Source: Tellurirhabdus bombi
GTDB lineage: Bacteria > Bacteroidota > Bacteroidia > Cytophagales > Spirosomataceae
Direction of reading: 5' to 3'
Length of the DNA stretch: 64,000 nt
Assembly (NCBI RefSeq): GCF_021484805.1
Contig: NZ_CP090557.1
Span: 2,554,001-2,618,000, forward strand
Below are positions 43,516 to 51,348 of this stretch, piece after piece. Every line of letters begins with the position of its first letter. Within the stretch, counting starts at the first letter, position 1. The notes beneath the pieces are model-generated. The model searched no databases, was not told the origin of the DNA, and worked only from the letters and a program-made list of their open reading frames with translations. A program made the position numbers and the translations under genes.

Positions 43516-44772
43516 CTACGTTTTCCGTTTTTTCTTTCGGGCAGAAGGAAACAAAACATTGTTCAAAATGAGCCGGTAACCCGGAGAATGCGGATGTAAA
43601 TTCAGGTCGGTGGCCATGCGCCAGCCCCCGCCGCGCGTGCCTTCTGGATCGTGGCCCCCGTAAAACGTCCATTGGCCCATGCCCAATTCGCCGTAGATAT
43701 ACCGGTCGGAAGACTGGCTGGTGCCCATCACCAGCACATTGGACTTAACGGTTTTCTTGCTAAAAGCAGAGGTCTGGCCGTGAAATTCCTTGATGACCGA
43801 CTGGTGGTTCTGAACGAGCATGGCCGGAATCATGTCCCACTTAGCCGAAAAATTAAATAGCGTAAAATAACCGTTAGGACTATCCCAGCCGTAGCGACTC
43901 GAAGCGTTGATGTCGGAGAAAGACATGCCGTTGTAACCGTTAAGGTCCAGCGTAAAGTTCTGGAAGGCAGCCGTCTTGGTAAAATCCAGTTTGGATTGCG
44001 CCCCCGGATCGATGCCGTCCCCGTCGTACGTACTCTCAACAATATCAACGCCTTCGGCAGCCAGCGCAATGTCGAAGGTTTCGGCGCCGGAGCACATGGC
44101 AAACAAATAGCCACCACCCGCGCAGAATCCCTTGATGGTTTTGGCAACAGCCAGCTTCATCTGCGATACTTTCTGGTAATTAAACTTTTGAGCAATCGAT
44201 TCCTGGGCTTTGATGTCTTCGGTAGACATGCGGCGCGTATTGCGCCCAAACTGTCCCGTAAAGTCTTCGTGGTGCAGGTGTAGCCAGTCGTATTTTGCCA
44301 GATCACCTTTCAGGATTTCTTCATCGTAAACCACTTCGTACGGAATTTCGGCGTAGTTCAGTACCAGCAAGACGGCATCCGTATTTTCAAATTCAGACGG
44401 ACTGACTTTAATGGGCGAATAAACCACGATTTTGGCCGCTTTCTGAAGCTTCACGGCGGCCATGTTGACATCGGGATTTTCGATCTGCTGCAAAATGGAA
44501 GCCGTCGATCCGTCGGAGATGACTTCAAATGAAACGCCCCGGACGCGGCACTCGTTTTCCAGCATTTTGCTGTATTTGATCAGAAAGCTGCCGCCCCGAT
44601 AATTTAAGAGCCAATCGACATCCAGATCCGCTTTCAGAATGTAATAAGCAATTCCGTACGCTTTCAGGTGGTTGGATTGGCGATCGTCCATCGGAATCAG
44701 GATAGAACTCGCGTGGCTGGCCAAAGAGGTTAGTGCCAGCAGGAAGAGGAGAGATCGTTTCAACGCTGTCAT
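43516..44772 (-). CDS. Conserved secreted protein of Bacteroidota (often mislabelled asparagine synthetase B)
   Basis: This 418-residue protein has a signal peptide (about 22 residues) and then SSILIPMDDRQSNHLKAYG. I recall this type in Bacteroidota databases under the name asparagine synthetase B, but I see neither an N-terminal glutaminase Cys nor the SGGxDS ATP-binding motif of that enzyme, so the name is not supported. A Gly-rich AGGGYLFAMCSGAETFD segment resembles a class-I glutamine amidotransferase-like fold of the ThuA/GATase type. Conserved WDMIPAMLVQNHQSV and GQWTFYGGHDPEG segments follow. The function is unknown. Confidence 0.75.
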   Translation of the reverse strand: MTALKRSLLFLLALTSLASHASSILIPMDDRQSNHLKAYGIAYYILKADLDVDWLLNYRGGSFLIKYSKMLENECRVRGVSFEVISDGSTASILQQIENPDVNMAAVKLQKAAKIVVYSPIKVSPSEFENTDAVLLVLNYAEIPYEVVYDEEILKGDLAKYDWLHLHHEDFTGQFGRNTRRMSTEDIKAQESIAQKFNYQKVSQMKLAVAKTIKGFCAGGGYLFAMCSGAETFDIALAAEGVDIVESTYDGDGIDPGAQSKLDFTKTAAFQNFTLDLNGYNGMSFSDINASSRYGWDSPNGYFTLFNFSAKWDMIPAMLVQNHQSVIKEFHGQTSAFSKKTVKSNVLVMGTSQSSDRYIYGELGMGQWTFYGGHDPEGTRGGGWRMATDLNLHPHSPGYRLILNNVLFPSARKKKRKT

Positions 44773-44903
44773 ATCCGTTTTGTATCTAGGAATAGCATTT
44801 GGGTAACCTAAAATACAGAACTTTATGGAGAAACGATACTACTTTTTAAGTTTCTGACTGAACAGCGATTAACTTGATTTTATCGGCAGCCCTTAAACGC
44901 ATA

Positions 44904-44925
44904 GAGCCGGAAATATTTCCGGCTC
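44904..44925. terminator. 22-base perfect palindrome downstream of pspC
   Basis: GAGCCGGAAATATTTCCGGCTC is a perfect palindrome 33 bases after the PspC stop in the direction of transcription. A hairpin with a short AT loop is likely. There is no strong T run, so it could also be a protein-binding site. Confidence 0.5.
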
Positions 44926-44957
44926 AGACGCGCATTTTAGTAAGAGACATGAACGGA

Positions 44958-45188
44958 TTAACCACGTCCCCGATGAGGCTCCGCCTTGAAATAACGTTCG
45001 CCTTTTGGCATGGCAATCCACAAAATAATGTACGTTATTACAACGGGAAAATTTATGGGTAGAAAGATGGCTAAAACGAACAGAAGGCGGACAACTGCTT
45101 TATCGATATTAAAATAATCGGCTAGTCCGGCGGCAACACCACCAATCATGGATTCGGATGCACTGCGGTATAATCGCTTCGTTGTCAT
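44958..45188 (-). CDS. PspC-domain membrane protein
   Basis: This 76-residue protein is a single PspC domain: LYRSASESMIGGVAAGLADYF followed by one or two hydrophobic helices (about residues 30-58). PspC proteins sit in the inner membrane and take part in phage-shock or envelope-stress signalling, or act as stand-alone small proteins in Bacteroidota. Promoter elements lie at 45244-45273. Confidence 0.92.
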   Translation of the reverse strand: MTTKRLYRSASESMIGGVAAGLADYFNIDKAVVRLLFVLAIFLPINFPVVITYIILWIAMPKGERYFKAEPHRGRG

Positions 45189-45243
45189 GGCTTTAAATAA
45201 ATTAAGTGTTCTGTTTTTAGGTTATTTGTTGTTATTGTTGATT

Positions 45244-45273
45244 CAAAGGTACTAGGTAATGCCAAGTAGTCAA
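45244..45273 (-). promoter_or_regulatory. Predicted promoter of the PspC gene
   Basis: On the minus strand TTG (45273-45271) and TACCTTTG (45251-45244) are separated by 19 bases, a full Bacteroidota -33/-7 match 56 bases before the ATG. Confidence 0.6.
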
Positions 45274-45357
45274 AAGAGGTTTATATGAGTGGTCCTCCAC
45301 CTCCTTAGGTGGTAGAAAACCTTTAAGACTGGTGAGCCGGAGAAAACCGCCAGATCG

Positions 45358-45388
45358 TTGAATAACCCCCTGCAAATCCGTACATTTG
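45358..45388 (+). promoter_or_regulatory. Predicted promoter of the cysteine desulfurase gene
   Basis: TTG (45358-45360), 20 bases, TACATTTG (45381-45388): an exact match to the Bacteroidota consensus. It supports the start codon at 45412 rather than any upstream codon. Confidence 0.65.
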
Positions 45389-45411
45389 CTACCAGAATAA
45401 ATACACTTCAC

Positions 45412-46563
45412 ATGCGCGTATATTTCGACAACGCCGCCACTACCCGGCTTGATCCGGCAGTTCTGGAGGCCATGCTGCCTCTGATGACTGAGGAATTCGG
45501 TAACCCATCGTCCATTCACTCGCACGGTCGGAAAGTGCGGTCGGCGCTGGAAAAAGCCCGCAAAACCGTTGCTTCTTTACTGAATACATCGCCCGCCGAA
45601 ATTTTCTTTACGTCCGGGGGTACCGAAGCGGATAACACGGCTATCCGGAGCTCCATTGAAACCTACGGACTCACCCACGCCATTACTTCACCGCTCGAAC
45701 ACCACGCCGTTCTGCACACGCTGGAGCATCTCGATAAACAGGGGGCTATCAAGCTGAGTCTGGTTAATATTGACGAGAAGGGTCGTATTGATCTGGCGCA
45801 TCTGGAAAGCTTGCTTCGTTCGCAACCGCGCACGTTGGTATCGCTCATGCACGGGAATAATGAAATTGCCACGTTGCTCGATCTGGAAGCCGTGGGCGCG
45901 CTTTGTAAAGAATACAATGCTGTTTTTCATTCGGATACCGTGCAAACAATGGGGCATTACCGGCATGATTTGCAGGCGCTTTCGGTCGATTTTATCGTTG
46001 GGGCCGGCCACAAGTTTCACGGCCCGAAGGGGGTAGGATTTCTGTACGTGAACGCCAAGAACCGAATCCATCCGTTCATTTACGGCGGTGCGCAGGAACG
46101 CAACATGCGCGGCGGAACTGAGAATGTTTACGGCATTGTCGGCCTAGCCAAGGCGCTGGAAATTGCTTACCGCGACATGGATAGCCACCGGCGACACATC
46201 GAAAGCCTGAAAAGCCGTCTGATTGGTCAGTTACGCGAAAAACTCGATGGGATAACGTTCAACGGCATGTCGGGCGACGTTGCGAATAGCCTATATACGG
46301 TCTTAAATGTTAGCCTACCAGCTTCCGAATTGAGCGACATGTTGTTGTTCAATCTGGACATTGCCGGCATTTCGGCTTCGGGTGGTAGCGCCTGTTCAAG
46401 TGGAACAAACATAGGGTCGCACGTGCTGGCAGCGTTGCCCGGCTGCGATCCAGGCCGCGACGCGGTTCGTTTTTCGTTTGGCAAATACAATACGGAAGAA
46501 GAAGTCGATTATGTGGTTAACACGCTCGTTGGCTTATATCAAAAAGAGAAAGAGTTATTGTAG
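45412..46563 (+). CDS. Cysteine desulfurase (IscS/NifS-like)
   Basis: This 383-residue fold-type-I PLP enzyme takes sulfur from cysteine for Fe-S clusters and thio-modified tRNA. It has MRVYFDNAATTRLDPAVL at the N-terminus, the PLP Lys in GAGHKFHGPKG (about residue 200) and the persulfide Cys in GSACSSGTN (about residue 327). The upstream extension to 45358 was rejected because a promoter lies inside it. No other isc or suf genes are adjacent, so it may serve tRNA thiolation or be a second copy. Confidence 0.93.
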   Translation: MRVYFDNAATTRLDPAVLEAMLPLMTEEFGNPSSIHSHGRKVRSALEKARKTVASLLNTSPAEIFFTSGGTEADNTAIRSSIETYGLTHAITSPLEHHAVLHTLEHLDKQGAIKLSLVNIDEKGRIDLAHLESLLRSQPRTLVSLMHGNNEIATLLDLEAVGALCKEYNAVFHSDTVQTMGHYRHDLQALSVDFIVGAGHKFHGPKGVGFLYVNAKNRIHPFIYGGAQERNMRGGTENVYGIVGLAKALEIAYRDMDSHRRHIESLKSRLIGQLREKLDGITFNGMSGDVANSLYTVLNVSLPASELSDMLLFNLDIAGISASGGSACSSGTNIGSHVLAALPGCDPGRDAVRFSFGKYNTEEEVDYVVNTLVGLYQKEKELL

Positions 46564-46570
46564 ACATAAA

Positions 46571-46594
46571 AGGGAGCTGGCTGTCTGGCTCCCT
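46571..46594. terminator. Small convergent hairpin
   Basis: AGGGAGC (46571-46577) pairs with 46588-46594 around a ten-base loop. It overlaps the last bases of the flavin reductase gene and follows the desulfurase stop. Confidence 0.45.
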
Positions 46595-47183
46595 ACTCCA
46601 AATTCGGTGCCAGCCATCGCTGGGTCATGTTGAGGGCGTAATCCACGAAAGCGCGTCCCTGCTGGTCATACGATTTATTCCCGTGCGGCGTCCCTGCTTC
46701 ATTTAGAAACTGATCGGTTTCGTGCGACTCCCAGATGCGCGGCGATACAACAGAATAGAGCATCATATAGCTCACTATTTCATTAAGAATAGTAGTCACC
46801 TGCAAGGCTGGTTGCCGCCCGCCCCGCAAGGTAGAAACGCCCGCAATAGCGAAAACTTTACCGCTAAACAGATCGGCGAAAGGTTCGTTCCCTAACTGGT
46901 GAAAGGTATTAATCAATTGCGGGCTGGTTGTCCAGTTGTATTCAGGAACCGTAAAAAAGATCAGATCGGCTTCGCGCCAGGCCTCAACCAACTCCTGCTG
47001 AAAAGGCGTCAGCTCATCCCGATTCACTCTGCTTTGGCCAACCAACGGAATATCATAGGCTTCAAAATTAACGAGCGAAATGTCCGACTGACTATAGCTT
47101 TCCAGCACATTGCGGATGTAGCGGGCAACCCGCAGGGAATTACTGTGTTGGCGGGGAGAAGTCGAAATAATCGCGATTTTCAT
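46593..47183 (-). CDS. NADPH-dependent FMN reductase-like flavoprotein
   Basis: This 196-residue flavodoxin-fold protein has the FMN phosphate loop ISTSPRQHSNSLRVAR at the N-terminus and the PEYNWTTSPQL loop (about residue 88), which is typical of NADPH-dependent FMN or quinone reductases. It would reduce FMN, quinones or similar acceptors as a dimer in the cytoplasm. It is divergent from the SDR gene at 47262 and converges on the desulfurase gene. Confidence 0.87.
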   Translation of the reverse strand: MKIAIISTSPRQHSNSLRVARYIRNVLESYSQSDISLVNFEAYDIPLVGQSRVNRDELTPFQQELVEAWREADLIFFTVPEYNWTTSPQLINTFHQLGNEPFADLFSGKVFAIAGVSTLRGGRQPALQVTTILNEIVSYMMLYSVVSPRIWESHETDQFLNEAGTPHGNKSYDQQGRAFVDYALNMTQRWLAPNLE

Positions 47184-47261
47184 GGGTTAACTAAGATAGC
47201 ACTCGCTTTGTAAACCTCTACCCAGCTCTTTTGGTTTAGATCCTGAACGTAAAGAGATACC

Positions 47262-48125
47262 ATGCACGCATCACCAATATGTCTGATCACCGGAGCTAAC
47301 TCTGGAATTGGAAAAGTAGCTGCCCTTGAATTAGCTAAAAAAGGCTTTGACCTCATTCTTTTGTGTCGTAATCTGGATAAGGCCCGGCCCGTTCGGAAAG
47401 AAATCAAGGCCGTCAGTAAAACAGGGCGTGTCGATTTGATCTGGTGTGACCTAGCCAGCCAGGAGTCAGTAGCGCAGGCCGCTCGCGAAGTCATTGATCG
47501 GTACGACCGTCTGGATGTCTTAATTAACAACGGCGGTTTGTTTATCGACAAAGAGCAATATTCGCCCGAAGGCATCGAATTGACGTTTGCCACTAATCAC
47601 CTGGGTCCTTTTCTGCTGACAAACTTGCTGCTGGATTTATTGAAAAAAGGCCATAATGCACGGGTCATCACGGTGGCATCGGAGGCATATCGCTGGAACC
47701 GCAGCTTTAAACTGGATCAACTGGCCAAGCCTGCTTCTTACAGCGGCATGGGCGCGTATGGTGCTTCGAAGCTTTGTAATATTTTATTCGCCAGAGAATT
47801 GGCTGACCGCCTGATGGGCTTTGGCATTACGTCCAATAGCTTGCATCCGGGAGCAGTTAAGACGAATTTTGGCGGCGGCGGTGGTGGTTGGCAATCAACA
47901 ATCTTTTCGCTAATGCGGCCTTTTTTCATCAGTCCTGAAAAAGGCGCTGAGACCACTATTTATCTGGCTTCTTCGCCGGAAGTTGAAAAAGTAACTGGCT
48001 TGTACTTTGAAAAATGCCGTCCATTAACGCCGAATCAGGACGCTCTCAGCGACTACAACGCGAAGAAATTATGGACCTTAAGTGAGCAGCTTACGCACCT
48101 GCGCGATTGGTCGGTGGCCGTATAA
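47262..48125 (+). CDS. Short-chain dehydrogenase/reductase (retinol dehydrogenase-like)
   Basis: This 287-residue NAD(P)-dependent oxidoreductase has the cofactor loop TGANSGIGKVAA, the NNGG segment, catalytic Ser in VASEAYRW and the YxxxK pair in YGASKLCN (about residue 167). The general layout matches the retinol-dehydrogenase/WW-oxidoreductase branch of SDRs. The substrate cannot be read from the sequence. A clear hairpin lies between it and the convergent gamma-synthase gene. Confidence 0.9.
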   Translation: MHASPICLITGANSGIGKVAALELAKKGFDLILLCRNLDKARPVRKEIKAVSKTGRVDLIWCDLASQESVAQAAREVIDRYDRLDVLINNGGLFIDKEQYSPEGIELTFATNHLGPFLLTNLLLDLLKKGHNARVITVASEAYRWNRSFKLDQLAKPASYSGMGAYGASKLCNILFARELADRLMGFGITSNSLHPGAVKTNFGGGGGGWQSTIFSLMRPFFISPEKGAETTIYLASSPEVEKVTGLYFEKCRPLTPNQDALSDYNAKKLWTLSEQLTHLRDWSVAV

Positions 48126-48132
48126 CGTTGTC

Positions 48133-48179
48133 ATGCTGCTGTTAAAGCGTCGCTTAAAAAAACACTTTAACAGCAGCAT
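48133..48179. terminator. Convergent terminator hairpin
   Basis: ATGCTGCTGTTAAAG (48133-48147) and its exact reverse complement (48165-48179) form a 15-bp stem with a 17-base loop between two convergent genes. Confidence 0.75.
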
Positions 48180-48183
48180 TTAT

Positions 48184-49299
48184 TTATAGGGCTTGCTGTA
48201 AATCGTCAATCAGATCGTCGGGGTGCTCCAGGCCGATGGACAGGCGAAGCAGATTAAGCGGAGTTGCCGTGTTTGGTCCTTCGACCGAAGCGCGGTGTTC
48301 AATCAAACTTTCGACGCCACCGAGGCTCGTTGCCCGCGTAAACAGTTTCAGACGGCCCGTAAGCTGAAGGGCGGCTTCGGCTCCGCCCCGAACCTGAATT
48401 GACAGCATGGCACCAAAATCGGTCATCTGGCTTTTCGCAATCTCGTGACCAGGATGGGAGGGCAGTCCCGGGTAGTGAACCGCTTCGATGGCCGGATGAT
48501 TAGCTAAGGCTTCGGCTATTTTCTGGGCCGACGAACTCTGGGCACGAACGCGGGTGGCCAGCGTTTTGATGCCGCGCAGAATGAGCCAGCAGTCAAACGG
48601 TGAGGGAACGGCCCCACCCAAGGACTGGATGCGGCGCGCCCGTTGGGCCAACTCGTTGTCTTCTTTGAAAACCAAAGCGCCGCTGATTACATCACTGTGT
48701 CCACCAAAATATTTGGTTGTCGAGTGCATAACCACATCGCAGCCTAACTCAATCGGTTTTTGCAGGATGGGCGTTGCCCAGGTGTTGTCACAGATGCAGT
48801 AAGCACCAGCCTCGTGCGCAATAGCTGCCACAGCGCGAATATCGGTGATCCGCAGCAGGGGATTAGACGGGGTTTCAACCCAGACCAGACGCGTATTTTC
48901 GTGGATAGAAAGCCGCAGCGCTTCCAAATTGGTCAGGTCCGTGCGGGTGTAAGTAAGCCCCCAGGGGTGAAAAACTTCTTCCAGCAGGGCGGGTGTTCCG
49001 TGGTACGTATCCTGCGCCACCACCACATGGTCGCCGGGGCGTAAGGTTTGCAAAATCGACATGGCCGCCGCCTGGCCCGATGAAAAAGCCATGCCAACCT
49101 GGCCACCTTCCAACGCGGCAATGCTTTTTTCAATAGCCTCGCGGTTCGGGTTGTTCATGCGGGCGTAAATAAGCTCGTGCGGGAATGTACCGTCTGCGTT
49201 GCGCTCAAATGTCGTACTCAGGTAAATAGGCGGTGCCACTGCACCGGCGTTCTGATCGTGGTAGTAGCTGCTGTGTATGGCCAGCGTTTCGGGATGCAT
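48184..49299 (-). CDS. Cystathionine gamma-synthase / gamma-lyase family PLP enzyme
   Basis: This 371-residue enzyme belongs to the Cys/Met metabolism PLP family. Landmarks are FSSGQAAAMSIL (near residue 75), the cofactor Asp in CICDNTWATP, the PLP Lys in HSTTKYFGGHSD (near 195) and the C-terminal SLGGVESLIEHRAS that shapes the gamma-position specificity. It makes or breaks cystathionine in methionine/cysteine exchange; synthase, lyase and related activities cannot be separated by eye. I looked for a SAM-type riboswitch in the 186 bases upstream and saw none. Confidence 0.9.
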   Translation of the reverse strand: MHPETLAIHSSYYHDQNAGAVAPPIYLSTTFERNADGTFPHELIYARMNNPNREAIEKSIAALEGGQVGMAFSSGQAAAMSILQTLRPGDHVVVAQDTYHGTPALLEEVFHPWGLTYTRTDLTNLEALRLSIHENTRLVWVETPSNPLLRITDIRAVAAIAHEAGAYCICDNTWATPILQKPIELGCDVVMHSTTKYFGGHSDVISGALVFKEDNELAQRARRIQSLGGAVPSPFDCWLILRGIKTLATRVRAQSSSAQKIAEALANHPAIEAVHYPGLPSHPGHEIAKSQMTDFGAMLSIQVRGGAEAALQLTGRLKLFTRATSLGGVESLIEHRASVEGPNTATPLNLLRLSIGLEHPDDLIDDLQQAL

Positions 49300-49461
49300 G
49301 GATCTGAACTTGGATTATGGGGATCAAGTAAACTCTACTTATTTTCCCGCAAGTTGAAATAATCTTCAATCATAGTTAATCCTTTAAATAGTGTAATCCA
49401 AGAATTCGCGAGTTCGAAGAATTTTTAAATAAGATATTGTTTTAATCCCTTAACTTGCGCA

Positions 49462-49475
49462 GTATGCAAGCATAC
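49462..49475. promoter_or_regulatory. Operator-like palindrome before the dienoyl-CoA reductase-like gene
   Basis: GTATGC-AA-GCATAC is a perfect inverted repeat ending ten bases before the start codon at 49486. It is also flanked by CTTGC/GCAAG. Its position fits a repressor site. The rest of 49300-49485 is AT-rich with no other clear element. Confidence 0.4.
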
Positions 49476-49485
49476 TAATAAAGAC

Positions 49486-50358
49486 ATGATAAAAACAGAA
49501 GGCATGCTCCGCGAAGGAGCACTGAACGGGAAAACCATCATTGTCACAGGTGGCGGAACGGGGCTTGGCAAATCCATGTCGCGGTATTTTCTGCAACTGG
49601 GGGCTAACGTTGTAATTTGTAGCCGTCGGTTGCCGGTGCTGGAAGCAAGCGCCAAAGAGTTAGCCGAAGAAACAGGCGGTCAGGTGCTTCCGGTTGCGTG
49701 TGACGTGCGAAATCCGCAGGAAATTGAAGCCGTGATTGCCCAGACCATCGACCGTTTTGGCCAAATTGACGGCTTGCTCAATAATTCGGCGGGGAATTTC
49801 ATTAGTCCTACCGAGCGCTTATCTTATAAGGCGTTTGATGTGGTGGTAGATATTGTCTTGCGGGGGACATATTACTTTACGCTGGCCGTGGGGAAATACT
49901 GGATTGACAAAGGTCTGCCGGGAACAGTGTTGAATATTTCAACGACCTATGCCACAACGGGTTCGGGCTATGTTGTTCCCTCGGCGGTCGCCAAAGGGGG
50001 CGCGCTGATCATGGTTAAGTCGCTGGCGGCGGAATGGGCCAAATACGGCATCCGGCTGAACGCCATTGCGCCAGGACCGTTCCCCACCAAAGGAGCCTGG
50101 GACCGCTTGTTTCCCGAACCACTCTTGAAAATAATGGACCCGACCAACCGAATTCCGTTGAAGCGCGTTGGCGATCACCAGGAACTGGCCAATCTGGCGG
50201 CCTACCTGATGTCTGATTATTCAGCCTACATGACGGGCGAATGCATCACCATCGACGGGGGCGAAGTCTTGTCAAACGGCGAGTTTAATCACCTCGAGCA
50301 GGTGCCGAGCGAAATGTGGGACGAAATTGCCAAAAGCATCAAGCAGGCCAACAAGTGA
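49486..50358 (+). CDS. SDR oxidoreductase, 2,4-dienoyl-CoA reductase-like
   Basis: This 290-residue enzyme has the NADPH loop TGGGTGLGKSMSRYF, the NNSAGNF segment near residue 95 and an SDR active-site region where the usual YxxxK is changed to VPSAVAKGG, keeping the Lys. This Tyr-less pattern is characteristic of peroxisomal/mitochondrial-type dienoyl-CoA reductases. It probably helps beta-oxidation of unsaturated fatty acids. A palindrome right before the start suggests repression by a fatty-acid-responsive regulator, which is inference. Confidence 0.87.
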   Translation: MIKTEGMLREGALNGKTIIVTGGGTGLGKSMSRYFLQLGANVVICSRRLPVLEASAKELAEETGGQVLPVACDVRNPQEIEAVIAQTIDRFGQIDGLLNNSAGNFISPTERLSYKAFDVVVDIVLRGTYYFTLAVGKYWIDKGLPGTVLNISTTYATTGSGYVVPSAVAKGGALIMVKSLAAEWAKYGIRLNAIAPGPFPTKGAWDRLFPEPLLKIMDPTNRIPLKRVGDHQELANLAAYLMSDYSAYMTGECITIDGGEVLSNGEFNHLEQVPSEMWDEIAKSIKQANK

Positions 50359-50373
50359 GTTGACCAGCCGCTG

Positions 50374-51141
50374 CTATTTCGTAGCCATGTAAAAAAAGTC
50401 CAGACTGCCCGCCGGGTTAGCGCTTCTGACGTAATCGGTATGCCGAATTTCCGCCGCGAGGCCGCCTTGTTCGTGCAACTGGTTGCGGTTCATGCGGTTC
50501 AGAATATCGTACGGAATTTGTAACATCCAGCGCGGCAGGCGGTATTGCAGATTAAGAACATCGAAACGCGTAAACTTCTCGACCGATTTTTTGTTCTGCT
50601 CGTAGTAGTCCATCACTTTGGCATTGCCATGAATGCCTTCGGTTTTGACGGTGGGGAAGTAACGGCTAATCAGGGCTTGTAATTCCTGGGCGGTATATTC
50701 GCGGACATGCCACGGATTACGCGTCAGCGAGAAAAGGCGATTGACGGTAGTCAGCAGCAGGGTGCCGCCCGGCTTCAGAACGCGGTGGGCTTCTTTGACA
50801 AACAGATCATCGTTTTCAATGTGTTCAATGACTTGAAACGTAACAATGTAATCGAATGTATTGTCTGGCAAATCGCTGAGGGGCGGAATGTTGGCTTGGA
50901 TAAAACGAGACTGTGGGTATTGTTTCTGAAGCGATTCAATCAGGGCCAGGTTTTTGTCGATACCAGTGTAATGACTTGCTGCCTGGGTTAAGAGTTCGAG
51001 GCCCCGACCCCAGCCGCAGCCAATTTCCAGCACGTTGCCGCTGACAATTTTTGCCGCTTCGACGTAGGGAAACAGCAATCGTTGGTGAACAGGGTTATCC
51101 GAAATGATTTCGGCAGAAGTTATTTCAGTGGTTTTATACAT
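50374..51141 (-). CDS. Class I SAM-dependent methyltransferase
   Basis: This 255-residue protein has the SAM-binding motif I VLEIGCGWGRGLELL (about residue 37), motif II-like DYIVTFQVIEHI and post-motif EAHRVLKPGGTLLLTTVN. These fit the UbiE/Coq5-like Methyltransf_11 group. The substrate is unknown; members act on quinones, lipids or small molecules. It converges on the SDR gene with 15 bases between the stops. Confidence 0.9.
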   Translation of the reverse strand: MYKTTEITSAEIISDNPVHQRLLFPYVEAAKIVSGNVLEIGCGWGRGLELLTQAASHYTGIDKNLALIESLQKQYPQSRFIQANIPPLSDLPDNTFDYIVTFQVIEHIENDDLFVKEAHRVLKPGGTLLLTTVNRLFSLTRNPWHVREYTAQELQALISRYFPTVKTEGIHGNAKVMDYYEQNKKSVEKFTRFDVLNLQYRLPRWMLQIPYDILNRMNRNQLHEQGGLAAEIRHTDYVRSANPAGSLDFFYMATK

Positions 51142-51348
51142 GGCCGTCTGGACGCTGATTACGTCGATTCCACGATTCGCTGTAATTTGGTTATGCTTTT
51201 TTACAGTTCGTCAGGAAGTCCCGGTAAGCAGGGCTCGCGATTAATTTCCCGTAAAGTTACTTCTTTTGTATAAATTAGACGAAAAAAACAGTTTAGGCAC
51301 GTCAGTCAAAGTCATTTATGCGTTTTGATAAAGACTGATTAACGGAAT

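Noticed and set aside
45232-45525. Minus-strand open frame of 97 codons
   Set aside because: It covers the divergent promoters of pspC and the cysteine desulfurase and part of the desulfurase gene, with no family resemblance.
49300-49485. SAM riboswitch upstream of the gamma-synthase gene
   Set aside because: No conserved riboswitch helices or pseudoknot could be traced in this AT-rich stretch.
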